From positions 2,342,001 through 2,406,000 of the forward strand of contig NZ_JAWPMM010000001.1 in NCBI RefSeq assembly GCF_033344935.1: 64,000 nt of DNA, written 5' to 3'. The stretch comes from Reichenbachiella sp. (GTDB lineage Bacteria; Bacteroidota; Bacteroidia; Cytophagales; Cyclobacteriaceae). The notes under the pieces were generated by a model. That model made no database searches. It had not been told where the DNA came from and worked only from the letters and a program-made list of their open reading frames with translations. This document shows positions 53,075 through 61,768 of this stretch, one piece after another. The stretch's first letter is position 1; each line of letters starts with the position of its first letter. Made by a program: the position numbers and the translations under genes.

Positions 53075-55555
53075 ATGCACGCAATTATTAAATCATTTCT
53101 AGTCAGTCTACTATTTATAGGATCCTTCTGTCAAGGGATGGCTGCAGAGCTTTTTGGTACGGTTACAGATCAGCAAGGAGAGCCTCTTCCTTATGCCACC
53201 CTATATATTCAAAACACTACAAAAGGAACTACAACTAACATTGAAGGCAGGTACAGTATCGAGCTTGCACCAGGTGAGTATGTACTGACCTATCAATATG
53301 TAGGTTATAAGAAACAGGAAATTCCGCTGAAGGTAGATCATCGACGCATACGATTAGATGTTGTGCTGGAAGCAGAAGTTTTAGAGCTTCAGGAAGTAGT
53401 CGTGACCGCAACAGGTGAGGACCCAGCTTATCAGGTTATTCGTGAGGCGATTGCCAAAAGAAAATATCATTTGGAAGAAGTACAAGCTTACAAATGCAAA
53501 GTATATATCAAAGGCATGCAGACCTTAGATGAAAAACCTGATCAAGTACTGGGAGTCAATATCCCACTAGACACGGGTATTGTGTATCTGTCTGAATCTG
53601 TTTCTGAGTTGAGTGTAGCTCAACCAGACAAAATCAAGGAGGTGATGATCTCTTCCAAAATGAGTGGGGGCAATTCGGCTTTTAGCTATAATCAAGGATC
53701 ACAGATGCTCATTTCATTTTATGATAATTTATTGAATTTTCCTGGATTGTCTGAACGAGGTTTTGTTTCTCCGATTGCCAATAATGCCTTGATGTTCTAT
53801 GATTACAAATTGGAAGGAACGATTTTGGAAGGGGAGTATTTGATCAACAAAATTAAAGTCATTCCGAAAAGGAAAAATGACCCTGCTTTTCAAGGGTTTA
53901 TCTACATCATGGAAGACTCGTGGAGGATTCATAGTGTGGATTTGAGGTTGACCAAAGAACATCAGATTGAGTTTATAGATCAAGTCAATGTTTATCAGGT
54001 TTATGCGCCTGTACAAGATGGTGTCTGGATGTTGCTATCTCAGCGATTTGCTTACTATCTCAACGTGCTTGGATTTAGAGGCAATGGAAATTTTGTTGGG
54101 ATACATTCCGAATACCAAATTCAACTCAACGATAAATTAGCTCAATCAAAAGGAATTACTGCTCAAAAGTTATTTGCAGATGGATATTTTGATAATGAGG
54201 TGCTAAAAATTGAAAAAGAAGCCAACAAAAGAGATAAAGAATACTGGGAAGAAGTAAGACCCATACCACTGACTAAAATTGAGAAAATTGACTATTTGTG
54301 GAAAGACAGTTTGCAAGTATTGATGCAGAGAAAACCCTACAAAGACTCAGTGGATAAATACGCCAATAAGTTCAATATTGAAAATCTATTTATCGGTGGC
54401 TATTTCAGACAACAATCATTTAAGGAGCGGTATTATAGGTTTCAACCTATTTACGACCTTTTGCAATACAATACCGTGGAAGGAGCGGTCATAAACTTAA
54501 AAACTATTTATACCCAAGAAAAAGATGCGATTTGGAAGTATCAAATCACACCAACCGTACGGTATGGGTTTTCCAGCCAGGAGTTATACTACAAAGGCAA
54601 GTTTGCTTATCAATTTGATCCAATCAAGAGAACCAGAGCATTTTTAGAGGGAGGGAAGTTTGTATCTCAGTTCAATGAAGATGAGCCCATTTCACCCTTG
54701 ATCAATTCGTTCGAGACGCTGGTGAACAGAAGGAGTTATATGAAGCTGTATGAAAAAGCTTTTGCAAAACTTTACTATTCGAGTGAGATTGTGAATGGAA
54801 TTACATGGAAGGCCACGCTGGAGTATGCGAGAAGAAACGAACTATTCAACTCGGCAGACTATTCTTTTTTTTACAACGAGGATCGAGATTTTGCGCCTAA
54901 CGCTCCACTCAATGCAGAATTACCAAATACGTCCTTTGGCACGTCAGACGCACTCATTTTTGGAACGAGTTTTTATATCAAGTTTGGGCAGAAGTATATC
55001 ACACGACCCGATCAAAAATTCAATTTAGACAGTCCTTATCCGACTTTGTTTGTGTATTACCGAAAGGGTATTGCTGCGTTAGGATCGGATGTCGATTTTG
55101 ACGAGGTGGCTATTCGGGTCTCTAAAGAGTTGAATTATGGGCTGTTGGGCAGTGGAAATTACACGGCCTGGGCCGGTACGTTTCTCAATGACAACCAGAT
55201 GACATTCATTGATTATAAACACCATATGGGCAATCAGTCTGTATTTGCCAAGTTTGGCAATGATCATTATCAGCTATTGGATTATTATCAATTCAGTACC
55301 TCAGGGTCTTGGATTGGCCTTCATGCAGACCATCACTTCAATGGTTTTATTTTGAACAAATTGCCTTTTATTCGGAAATCGAAAGCTCAGGTAGTGGGTA
55401 CTGCTAAGTATTTGCATACCTCTGCTTCAGGTCATTATATAGAATATGGTCTGGGATTGGAGCATTTGTTCAAAGTGCTTCGTCTTGATTATTATGGAGC
55501 TGTACAAGACGGTACCAATTATGGACATGGTTTTAGAGTGGGACTGGGGTTTTAA
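53075..55555 (+). CDS. DUF5686 outer-membrane protein with carboxypeptidase-regulatory-like domain
   Basis: An 826-residue protein. After the signal peptide (about 1-23, ending QGMAA) comes a CarboxypepD_reg-like/Ig-like domain: ELFGTVTDQQGEPLPYATLYIQNTTKGTTTNIEGRYSIELAPGEYVLTYQYVGYKKQEI. A hinge (EVLELQEVVVTAT) and the DUF5686 region follow, with a predicted C-terminal barrel ending in the aromatic GFRVGLGF typical of outer-membrane strands. It is probably a surface or transport-associated protein of unknown substrate. Its stop abuts that of the T9SS protein. Confidence 0.85.
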   Translation: MHAIIKSFLVSLLFIGSFCQGMAAELFGTVTDQQGEPLPYATLYIQNTTKGTTTNIEGRYSIELAPGEYVLTYQYVGYKKQEIPLKVDHRRIRLDVVLEAEVLELQEVVVTATGEDPAYQVIREAIAKRKYHLEEVQAYKCKVYIKGMQTLDEKPDQVLGVNIPLDTGIVYLSESVSELSVAQPDKIKEVMISSKMSGGNSAFSYNQGSQMLISFYDNLLNFPGLSERGFVSPIANNALMFYDYKLEGTILEGEYLINKIKVIPKRKNDPAFQGFIYIMEDSWRIHSVDLRLTKEHQIEFIDQVNVYQVYAPVQDGVWMLLSQRFAYYLNVLGFRGNGNFVGIHSEYQIQLNDKLAQSKGITAQKLFADGYFDNEVLKIEKEANKRDKEYWEEVRPIPLTKIEKIDYLWKDSLQVLMQRKPYKDSVDKYANKFNIENLFIGGYFRQQSFKERYYRFQPIYDLLQYNTVEGAVINLKTIYTQEKDAIWKYQITPTVRYGFSSQELYYKGKFAYQFDPIKRTRAFLEGGKFVSQFNEDEPISPLINSFETLVNRRSYMKLYEKAFAKLYYSSEIVNGITWKATLEYARRNELFNSADYSFFYNEDRDFAPNAPLNAELPNTSFGTSDALIFGTSFYIKFGQKYITRPDQKFNLDSPYPTLFVYYRKGIAALGSDVDFDEVAIRVSKELNYGLLGSGNYTAWAGTFLNDNQMTFIDYKHHMGNQSVFAKFGNDHYQLLDYYQFSTSGSWIGLHADHHFNGFILNKLPFIRKSKAQVVGTAKYLHTSASGHYIEYGLGLEHLFKVLRLDYYGAVQDGTNYGHGFRVGLGF

Positions 55556-58129
55556 TTACCTGACCAGAGTGATGACTCCTTTGTAATCCGTATTTAGATA
55601 TTCTATGTGGAAGTAATAGGTGCCAGTATCAAACCCATCACCCGTCCATACAAATTCCCTATCACTCGATTGAAACACCTTTCCTCCAGCTCTATCAAAA
55701 ATAACAATAGATTGAAACTGGTCATCGCAATTATCCGGTGGTAGGTTGTAAAATTCTTCATGCAGATTACTTAAAGCATAAGTGTCGTTGTGACCGTCTC
55801 CATTGGGAGAAAATGCATTAGGCGGAGTGAAAATATCATAGTCGACCACTAATTCCTCAATTTGAAAATTCACGGTTAATGTCCTTAGTTCTGTGTTGGG
55901 GCAATTGTCATCGAAGACTAAAAAATCTATCGGATACGTCTCTGGTGTTCGATTTTCGCCGAGCAAACTGCATTCAGGCGTCCAGGTAAGCATGGAGGAA
56001 ACAGCCCCAACTCCGGTATTTCCTTCGAATGAAAAACCCTGAGACGCAGGAGCAGCGTTAGGTGATAGTAAATCTAAGGTAAGGAGATCTGTATTATCTC
56101 CATCCGTCGCTACTACTTCCAGTTCAAACGTTTCATTAACGCTCAAAGAGTAGAATTCTTCTATTTGAAAATCGGGTTTTGTGTTCAATGGTACGACCAC
56201 TTCTACTTGAACAGCGAGAGTATCTGCATTGGTTTCGTTACAATAATCATCATCATCGGCAATGAAGTAAAGCGTGTAGTTGGTGGTTTTATTGATCCCA
56301 AGATTGTCACAAGAAAGGTCCCATGAAAAGGGAGATTCAATATTTCCGTTTCCTTGAACGTCTGCAAAATCAATTCCGACATTACTGAAATCAAATAGAT
56401 TGCCAAGTCCTGTAATTTCGATTGGGTCATTGTCCTCGTCAGAGGCAATAACATCAAACAAGAGGTTCGTTTTGATTTGACGTGAATAATCCGACGCCGG
56501 CCCACTTACTTTGGGATCGTTATTGGGTGGGAGAATTACCTCTAGCTCGTAGAAAAGGGTATCTCCACTGTCAAATGCACAGGTGTCATAATCTTCGAGC
56601 ACAATGCCCAAGTCAAAGGTGTTTTTTCCACCAAAAGGAAACGCCTGACAATCTGTATTCCAGTTAAATCTAACCTCTTTTCGACCATAAGTGTCAAGTA
56701 CAGTATCTAGTGACATACCATAATTCGTAGGATTGTAGTCTTCAGCGTAAAAGAAGAATCTTAATGAGTCGAATGGATCATCATCTATTCCGATTAGTAA
56801 TTCGTCTAGCGCAACTACTTGTCCCTCAGCCTCTGACCTGACTTGAATAGTATTGGCATCAGGGCTCAAATAATAAGGCTTTGTATTAGGTGGAGGTTCT
56901 ACGTTGATGGTCATTCGGACTGTATCTCGCTGAGGAAGCGGGCAAGCATTGTCCGAGGCGATCAGGTCAATGATATAAGGCTCGTTTTGAATGTATGGGC
57001 AGTCCGAAATACAAACTTCTACTCTGAGTGTGTCTCCTGAATCATTGATTGGTCCTGATGTGAATTCAAAAACGTCTGATACATCTGCATCAAAGTTTAC
57101 GCCTTCCGCTTTTAATGTCACATTTTCGCCAGCTTTATCTACGACCAGGTACTCAAAGCATTTTTCCTCCGATGCCGAGTAATTAATGATATCAATTTCA
57201 TTGTAAAATTCCGTTTCGCCCGGAAGGCGTACTTCTGCTTTCGGTGGCGTAGGAGGGTCGCATCCATCAATTACCAGCATTTGAAAATCACGTCTCAATT
57301 CACCAATCTTTTCTTGGTCTCTGTATTCTTCCACTAGCACAGAAAAAACATATAATCCTGTTGTGCTTGGATTTACTGTAAGAAAACCCGCTGAAGTAAT
57401 ACCTAGTGAAGGGTTGCCTGGTATGATATTGTTAATATTTGACCCATTGGCATAAATCAATTCTACAAATGGTTTGGGTTGAGGAATCGGCAGTGCGACC
57501 TGGGAGCTACTATTGAATGGTAGTTGTAGCGAATACGCAATTGAATCACCATCAACATCGGTTCCTGCAAAATCAGTATAGTAGGTTTGATTCACACAAG
57601 CATAATCACTTAATGGAGGAAAAAGCTGAGGGGAAGAATTGATGAATTGTTCTCCATTTTTAATCACTGGTGGAAAGTCTAAAACATAAGCCATGCCTTG
57701 ACCTCCTGGGTTGGTTATGTTCGTTATAGAAGTATTTCGGCAGCACCTTTCCCACACGGCATAATAGCCTTCAGGTTCATTGAAAATGGATGGCTCCAAT
57801 GTGATTTCGGCAGTGTAAAAAACCTGAGAGGTTTTTAATGAACCAATGGCACATTCGGGATTAGTATATTTTACCGCCTGTTCTGAGCTTAGGTTAAGGA
57901 TTTCAGTTCTGATCAGCGAATGATCACTGTTTCTGAACAAATAAACTTGTACAGAAAGGTCAGGCCCAGGGTTATCCGTTTGGGCATTATCGAAATACTG
58001 AACCAAATTGAGGTAATATTGATAGCCATCGATGTGCACCAATTCTATTTCTCCACCCACAATATGGAAGGCAAGCGCTTTGAGTTGAGTCAAAAGGCCG
58101 ATCAATAAAACCAGTATTAGTTTTTTCAT
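55556..58129 (-). CDS. Giant-class cell-surface protein with T9SS type-B sorting domain
   Basis: An 857-residue secreted protein. It has a signal peptide (LILVLLIGLLTQLKALAFH) and a long beta-rich ectodomain with about four Ig/cadherin-like repeats. Each repeat carries the pattern PxNxKP...F.W...C..LG....Y...F.A.DD..C...ADTL (about 370-760). The C-terminal ~95 residues form the type-B T9SS sorting domain: FTPPNAFSPNGDGHNDTYALSNLHEEFYNLPPDN, then FQSIVIFDRAGGKVFQSSDREFVWTGDGFDTGTYYFHIEY. It is exported through the outer membrane by T9SS and surface-attached; adhesion is a reasonable but unproven role. Confidence 0.92.
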   Translation of the reverse strand: MKKLILVLLIGLLTQLKALAFHIVGGEIELVHIDGYQYYLNLVQYFDNAQTDNPGPDLSVQVYLFRNSDHSLIRTEILNLSSEQAVKYTNPECAIGSLKTSQVFYTAEITLEPSIFNEPEGYYAVWERCCRNTSITNITNPGGQGMAYVLDFPPVIKNGEQFINSSPQLFPPLSDYACVNQTYYTDFAGTDVDGDSIAYSLQLPFNSSSQVALPIPQPKPFVELIYANGSNINNIIPGNPSLGITSAGFLTVNPSTTGLYVFSVLVEEYRDQEKIGELRRDFQMLVIDGCDPPTPPKAEVRLPGETEFYNEIDIINYSASEEKCFEYLVVDKAGENVTLKAEGVNFDADVSDVFEFTSGPINDSGDTLRVEVCISDCPYIQNEPYIIDLIASDNACPLPQRDTVRMTINVEPPPNTKPYYLSPDANTIQVRSEAEGQVVALDELLIGIDDDPFDSLRFFFYAEDYNPTNYGMSLDTVLDTYGRKEVRFNWNTDCQAFPFGGKNTFDLGIVLEDYDTCAFDSGDTLFYELEVILPPNNDPKVSGPASDYSRQIKTNLLFDVIASDEDNDPIEITGLGNLFDFSNVGIDFADVQGNGNIESPFSWDLSCDNLGINKTTNYTLYFIADDDDYCNETNADTLAVQVEVVVPLNTKPDFQIEEFYSLSVNETFELEVVATDGDNTDLLTLDLLSPNAAPASQGFSFEGNTGVGAVSSMLTWTPECSLLGENRTPETYPIDFLVFDDNCPNTELRTLTVNFQIEELVVDYDIFTPPNAFSPNGDGHNDTYALSNLHEEFYNLPPDNCDDQFQSIVIFDRAGGKVFQSSDREFVWTGDGFDTGTYYFHIEYLNTDYKGVITLVR

Positions 58130-58262
58130 GCGTGAACAAGATAATGACAGGAACGATAAATAGATAATATATAGGGTGAGAATTGCTTGGTCTGTCTTGA
58201 TAAGTACTAAAGTTGATGATTAGTTCAATTTGAAATTATTCCTTGAACCCTGGCAATGAAAC

Positions 58263-58295
58263 TTTGAATTTTGAATGTCTTATTATCTAATTTTG
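58263..58295 (+). promoter_or_regulatory. Candidate promoter of rlmD
   Basis: TTTG at 58263-58266 and TAATTTTG at 58288-58295 match the -33/-7 consensus with a 21-bp spacer. The ATG (58303) is 8 nt past the -7 box, which would make the mRNA nearly leaderless. Confidence 0.5.
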
Positions 58296-58302
58296 CCGGC
58301 TC

Positions 58303-59706
58303 ATGGCAAGAAAGAAAAAGAACATAGTAATAGAAAACCTGACAGTAGAAGCAGTAGCCGCGGAAGGTAAGAGCTTAGCCCGTCAGGATGGTCAGGTGAT
58401 TTTTATCGAACGTACGGTACCCGGAGACGTGGTAGATGTACAAATTCGCAAAAAAAGGAAAGCCTACTCAGAAGGGTATCCTGTGAAATTTCACCAATAT
58501 TCAGACCTTAGAATAGAGCCAATTTGCGAGCACTTTGGTGCTTGTGGTGGGTGCAAATGGCAAAACCTGGCCTATGATTCTCAGCTGGCCTTTAAACAGC
58601 AACAGGTGATGGATCACCTCACACGTATTGGTAAAGTTGAATTACCTGAAGCTGCCCCAATCATAGGTTCGACCAAAACCGATCGATATAGGAATAAGCT
58701 AGAGTTTACTTTTTCTAATAAGAAATGGCTAACCAAAGAGCAAATTGATTCTGAGGAGGTGATTGAAAGAAACGCGCTTGGTTTTCATGTGCCTCGTTTG
58801 TTTGATAAGATTGTGGATATTGACACTTGCCATTTGATGGCCGATCCTGCCAATGCTATTAAAAATGAAATTCGTTCTTTTGCCATTGCCAATGGTTATT
58901 CATTCTTTGACATCCGTGAACAAGTAGGATTGCTGCGAATCTTGATGATTCGTTACACAGATGCAGGGGAGTTGATGGTGTTGATTCAATTCTTTGAAAA
59001 TGACGAAGAAAAAATCAATACCTTGATGAATCACGTCAAGAATACTTTTCCAGAAATCACTTCTTTGCTTTATGTCATCAATCAGAAGAAGAACGATACG
59101 ATTTACGATCAGGAGATTCTGACCTTTGCGGGCAAGGATCACATCTTAGAGAAAATGGGTGATCTCGAATTCAAGATTGGACCAAAATCATTTTATCAAA
59201 CCAATTCTGCTCAAGCCAAAGTACTTTATGACAAGACACTTGAGTTTGCAGACCTGAAAGGAGATGAACTGGTATACGATCTTTACACTGGGACGGGAAC
59301 CATAGCCAACTACTGTGCGAAACAAGCTAAGAAGGTCGTGGGAATAGAATATGTGGAAGCGGCTATTCAAGATGCTTTTGTTAATGCAGAAGTAAACGGT
59401 ATCACCAACACGGACTTTTATGCTGGCGACATGAAAGATTTGCTCAATGACGAATTCGTGGCCACGCACGGCCAACCAGATGTGATTATCACTGATCCGC
59501 CCCGTGCAGGTATGCACGATAATGTAGTGAATATGATCTTGAAATTATCTCCCAAGAAAGTAGTCTACGTGAGTTGCAATCCAGCCACTCAGGCAAGAGA
59601 CATTGCCTTGATGGACGAGCAATATAAAGTCACTAAAATTCAGCCCGTAGATATGTTTCCGCATACGCATCATGTGGAGAATGTAGTCCTCTTAGAATTG
59701 AGATAG
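58303..59706 (+). CDS. rlmD: 23S rRNA (uracil-1939-C5)-methyltransferase RlmD
   Basis: A 467-residue SAM-dependent RNA methyltransferase. It has an N-terminal TRAM domain (IENLTVEAVAAEGKSLARQDGQVIFIERTVPGDVVDVQI), then the 4Fe-4S ligands Cys75, Cys81, Cys84 (CEHFGACGGC) and Cys176. The SAM fold follows, with YDLYTGTGTIANYCAKQAKKVVGIEYV, and the nucleophile in YVSCNPATQARD. It methylates 23S rRNA; RlmC/RlmD or TrmA specificity is inferred. A rho-independent terminator follows. Confidence 0.93.
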   Translation: MARKKKNIVIENLTVEAVAAEGKSLARQDGQVIFIERTVPGDVVDVQIRKKRKAYSEGYPVKFHQYSDLRIEPICEHFGACGGCKWQNLAYDSQLAFKQQQVMDHLTRIGKVELPEAAPIIGSTKTDRYRNKLEFTFSNKKWLTKEQIDSEEVIERNALGFHVPRLFDKIVDIDTCHLMADPANAIKNEIRSFAIANGYSFFDIREQVGLLRILMIRYTDAGELMVLIQFFENDEEKINTLMNHVKNTFPEITSLLYVINQKKNDTIYDQEILTFAGKDHILEKMGDLEFKIGPKSFYQTNSAQAKVLYDKTLEFADLKGDELVYDLYTGTGTIANYCAKQAKKVVGIEYVEAAIQDAFVNAEVNGITNTDFYAGDMKDLLNDEFVATHGQPDVIITDPPRAGMHDNVVNMILKLSPKKVVYVSCNPATQARDIALMDEQYKVTKIQPVDMFPHTHHVENVVLLELR

Positions 59707-59729
59707 GAAATTATACTGAAATTATGAGG

Positions 59730-59763
59730 AAAAAGCCCTATTTTGTCTTAAATAGGGCTTTTT
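59730..59763 (+). terminator. Terminator of rlmD
   Basis: AAAAAGCCCTATTT and AAATAGGGCTTTTT are perfect 14-bp arms around TGTCTT, ending in a T-run. It separates rlmD from the mobile element. Confidence 0.9.
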
Positions 59764-59765
59764 TA

Positions 59766-59805
59766 TTTCCTATCGTTTCCAATCCATTCCCATCGCTTCC
59801 TATCG
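59766..59805. repeat. Four 10-bp iterons upstream of the integrase
   Basis: TTTCCTATCG, TTTCCAATCC, ATTCCCATCG and CTTCCTATCG follow one another without gaps. The 10-bp period, about one helical turn, places the core on one DNA face. Likely protein-binding sites for the integrase or an accessory factor. Confidence 0.7.
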
Positions 59806-59828
59806 AAAAATTGAATTTCTCAGCATAT

Positions 59829-59884
59829 TTTTGTCCGAATTTTGTCCGCGGACAAAAAATAACAAACATATCATTCGGACAAAA
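59829..59884. promoter_or_regulatory. TTTTGTCCG box cluster before the integrase gene
   Basis: Two direct boxes, TTTTGTCCG (59829-59837, 59840-59848), and two inverted boxes, CGGACAAAA (59849-59857, 59876-59884). The middle pair makes the perfect 18-bp palindrome TTTTGTCCGCGGACAAAA. They overlap the region where an integrase promoter or the arm-binding sites would be; TTACTTTG (59890-59897) is a near -7 box. Confidence 0.6.
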
Positions 59885-59909
59885 TAATTTTACTTTGTAT
59901 CTTTATGGC

Positions 59910-61220
59910 ATGGGAAAGCGGACGAAAAAACAGACAGAAATCGAGCTTAAAGGCAATCGTATTGTTATTAGATATAAGTCTAAAAGATGGGCGACCGGCT
60001 ACACATTGCACTCTGAAAGAAAGACCCAGATAGCGCAACAATTCAGTAACGGTCGATTAAAAGCACCTTGGAATAGGGAGCAATTTGAGGAAGCTAATCT
60101 TTCTATTCTGAAAAAGAAGCAGCGTATTGATAAATTGATCACGCAAGCCTATGAAAAGAATGTTGACGAGATCACTTACGTTGAAACCTATCTGCAAGAT
60201 AAGAACGATAGGCTCAAGCAACTATCAATCACTAAAAACACGCTTCTCGTTGATGCGTATAGTGAGTATCTCCATGAAGTAAAAGCCAAGTCGAAAAAGA
60301 TAACGACAGAGAGAAGTATCGAGCGATATTTTTCGGAACTGAGCCGTTTGAAAAGCTTTAGACCGAAAGCCACGCTTGGAGAAATAGACATTTTTTGGAT
60401 TGAGGAATTCACTGAATTTCTAGCTACACCCAAAGAGGAAACCAAAGAGGTCTATGATAAAAGAAAAGGAAGTACGTTTAGCGTTACCAAAACAGTTTCA
60501 CAATCAGATACGACCATTATCCGGTTCTTAAAAGACCTTAAATCTTTCTTTAGACATATTCAAAAATATAGCGAGCTGTCTTTACCCATTGATGATATTC
60601 AGGAGTATATAGAAGTTTTATCAAGCAAGAAGCCTTCGCAAGATGCGATTATTGCATTAACCCAAGAGCAATGGGAAGAATACAAAAACTATACACCTAA
60701 CCCTCACAACCCTGCTGAAATCAAAACCTATGATGCTTTTAAATTCAGTGTGCTTACGGGTTTGCGATGGAGTGACCTGACACGCTTGGAGGATGTTCAT
60801 GTGAAGGATGGTCGAATTAAAATGCACGCGGAAAAAACGAATGCGTATTTTGAAGTGCCTTTAAAGCCGGAAGCAGAAGAAATATTTAACAAATACGGAC
60901 GATCTTTTGTCGGGGCCTTTTCACAGAACCAACAGCAAAACAAGAATTTGAAGAAAATTCTAACGAAGCTGCCAAGCTTGCAGCACGAAATACAAAAAAC
61001 AACATTCAAATTGGGGAAGCCTATAAGGAAAACAATTCAGGCTTATGAGCAGGTCACTTTTCATTCCAGCCGTAGAACCTTTGCCAGCTTTTGTGTTCGT
61101 CATGGATGTACGCTTGATCAAATACAGTTGTTTTTAGGCTGGACTGACATCAGGACTCTGCGAAGATACTTATCGACCTTTTCCAGAGAGAACACGTATG
61201 ATGATTTACCCAACTTTTAA
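59910..61220 (+). CDS. Tyrosine recombinase (integrase)
   Basis: 436 residues from the ATG at 59910 (MGKRTKKQTEIELKGNRIVIRY); the frame runs upstream through the terminator and iterons, but that extension is an artefact. An N-terminal arm-binding/SAM-like domain (about 1-230) precedes the catalytic domain with Arg286 (LTGLRWSDLTRL), Lys309, His385 and Arg388 (HSSRRTFAS), Trp411 in place of the usual His, and nucleophile Tyr420 (LRRYLS). It performs site-specific integration and excision. Its 3' end overlaps the neighbouring gene by 15 nt, tail to tail. Confidence 0.93.
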   Translation: MGKRTKKQTEIELKGNRIVIRYKSKRWATGYTLHSERKTQIAQQFSNGRLKAPWNREQFEEANLSILKKKQRIDKLITQAYEKNVDEITYVETYLQDKNDRLKQLSITKNTLLVDAYSEYLHEVKAKSKKITTERSIERYFSELSRLKSFRPKATLGEIDIFWIEEFTEFLATPKEETKEVYDKRKGSTFSVTKTVSQSDTTIIRFLKDLKSFFRHIQKYSELSLPIDDIQEYIEVLSSKKPSQDAIIALTQEQWEEYKNYTPNPHNPAEIKTYDAFKFSVLTGLRWSDLTRLEDVHVKDGRIKMHAEKTNAYFEVPLKPEAEEIFNKYGRSFVGAFSQNQQQNKNLKKILTKLPSLQHEIQKTTFKLGKPIRKTIQAYEQVTFHSSRRTFASFCVRHGCTLDQIQLFLGWTDIRTLRRYLSTFSRENTYDDLPNF

Positions 61221-61709
61221 TTGGGTTTCTTTTTTGTAATTCTTTACGAATGTTTCGTATTCGAATGGCTTAAATTCTTTCAAGTAGGATGCAAAACTCA
61301 AAACATTGAGGCCACCATTCTTTTCATTATCGAACTGGTCTTTATGGTTTCCTTTTTGTAGCCAGGATTCTGATCTCCCACAGAGCAGGGCGGCTTCACG
61401 TTTTTGAATTACGGCTCTTGGGTCAATCATATCTAAAAAATCAACTTCCAATGCTTTCTTTTGTGAGGCTCGGCGAAGGGCTTCAATCTGTTCAATGCAA
61501 TAATCATTAATAATCAGGTTAAGCGCATGCATAGCCTCCTTTACGGCTAGTAAATGAGCAATCTTGTTGTGCGCATTCTGATGCTCGGAACCTGAATAGT
61601 CGACAGAATTTCTAATAAAATCTTCTTGTCGTTCCAAGGTTTTCATATCACTCAATATCAGGGATACAAAATCTCTGGTAAGACCTCTTTTGGAGTTATG
61701 TATTTTCAT
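61206..61709 (-). CDS. Putative HTH protein next to the integrase
   Basis: A 167-residue protein. An N-terminal helical region (FVSLILSDMKTLERQEDFIRNSVDYSG; AHLLAVKEAMHALNLIINDYCIEQIEALRR) is followed by DPRAVIQKREAALLCGRSESWLQKGNHKDQFDNEKNGGLNVLSFASYLKEF. That segment resembles an excisionase/MerR-type winged HTH (KREAALLCGRSESWLQ). It lies convergent to the integrase and upstream of nothing else, so it could be a recombination directionality factor or DNA-binding accessory. I recognise no named family. Confidence 0.6.
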   Translation of the reverse strand: MKIHNSKRGLTRDFVSLILSDMKTLERQEDFIRNSVDYSGSEHQNAHNKIAHLLAVKEAMHALNLIINDYCIEQIEALRRASQKKALEVDFLDMIDPRAVIQKREAALLCGRSESWLQKGNHKDQFDNEKNGGLNVLSFASYLKEFKPFEYETFVKNYKKETQLKVG

Positions 61710-61768
61710 ATCGGATATGTTTATTTGACTAAATCGACCTTCTGGTCAATTCTGACTATGTTCTTAAT

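Noticed and set aside
59724-59909. N-terminal extension of the integrase frame
   Set aside because: It would translate the rlmD terminator, the iterons and the box cluster. The ATG at 59910 gives a normal integrase N-terminus.
59707-59909. tRNA or gene-end attachment site for the element
   Set aside because: No tRNA lies nearby, and I could not identify a duplicated rlmD 3' end without the right boundary.
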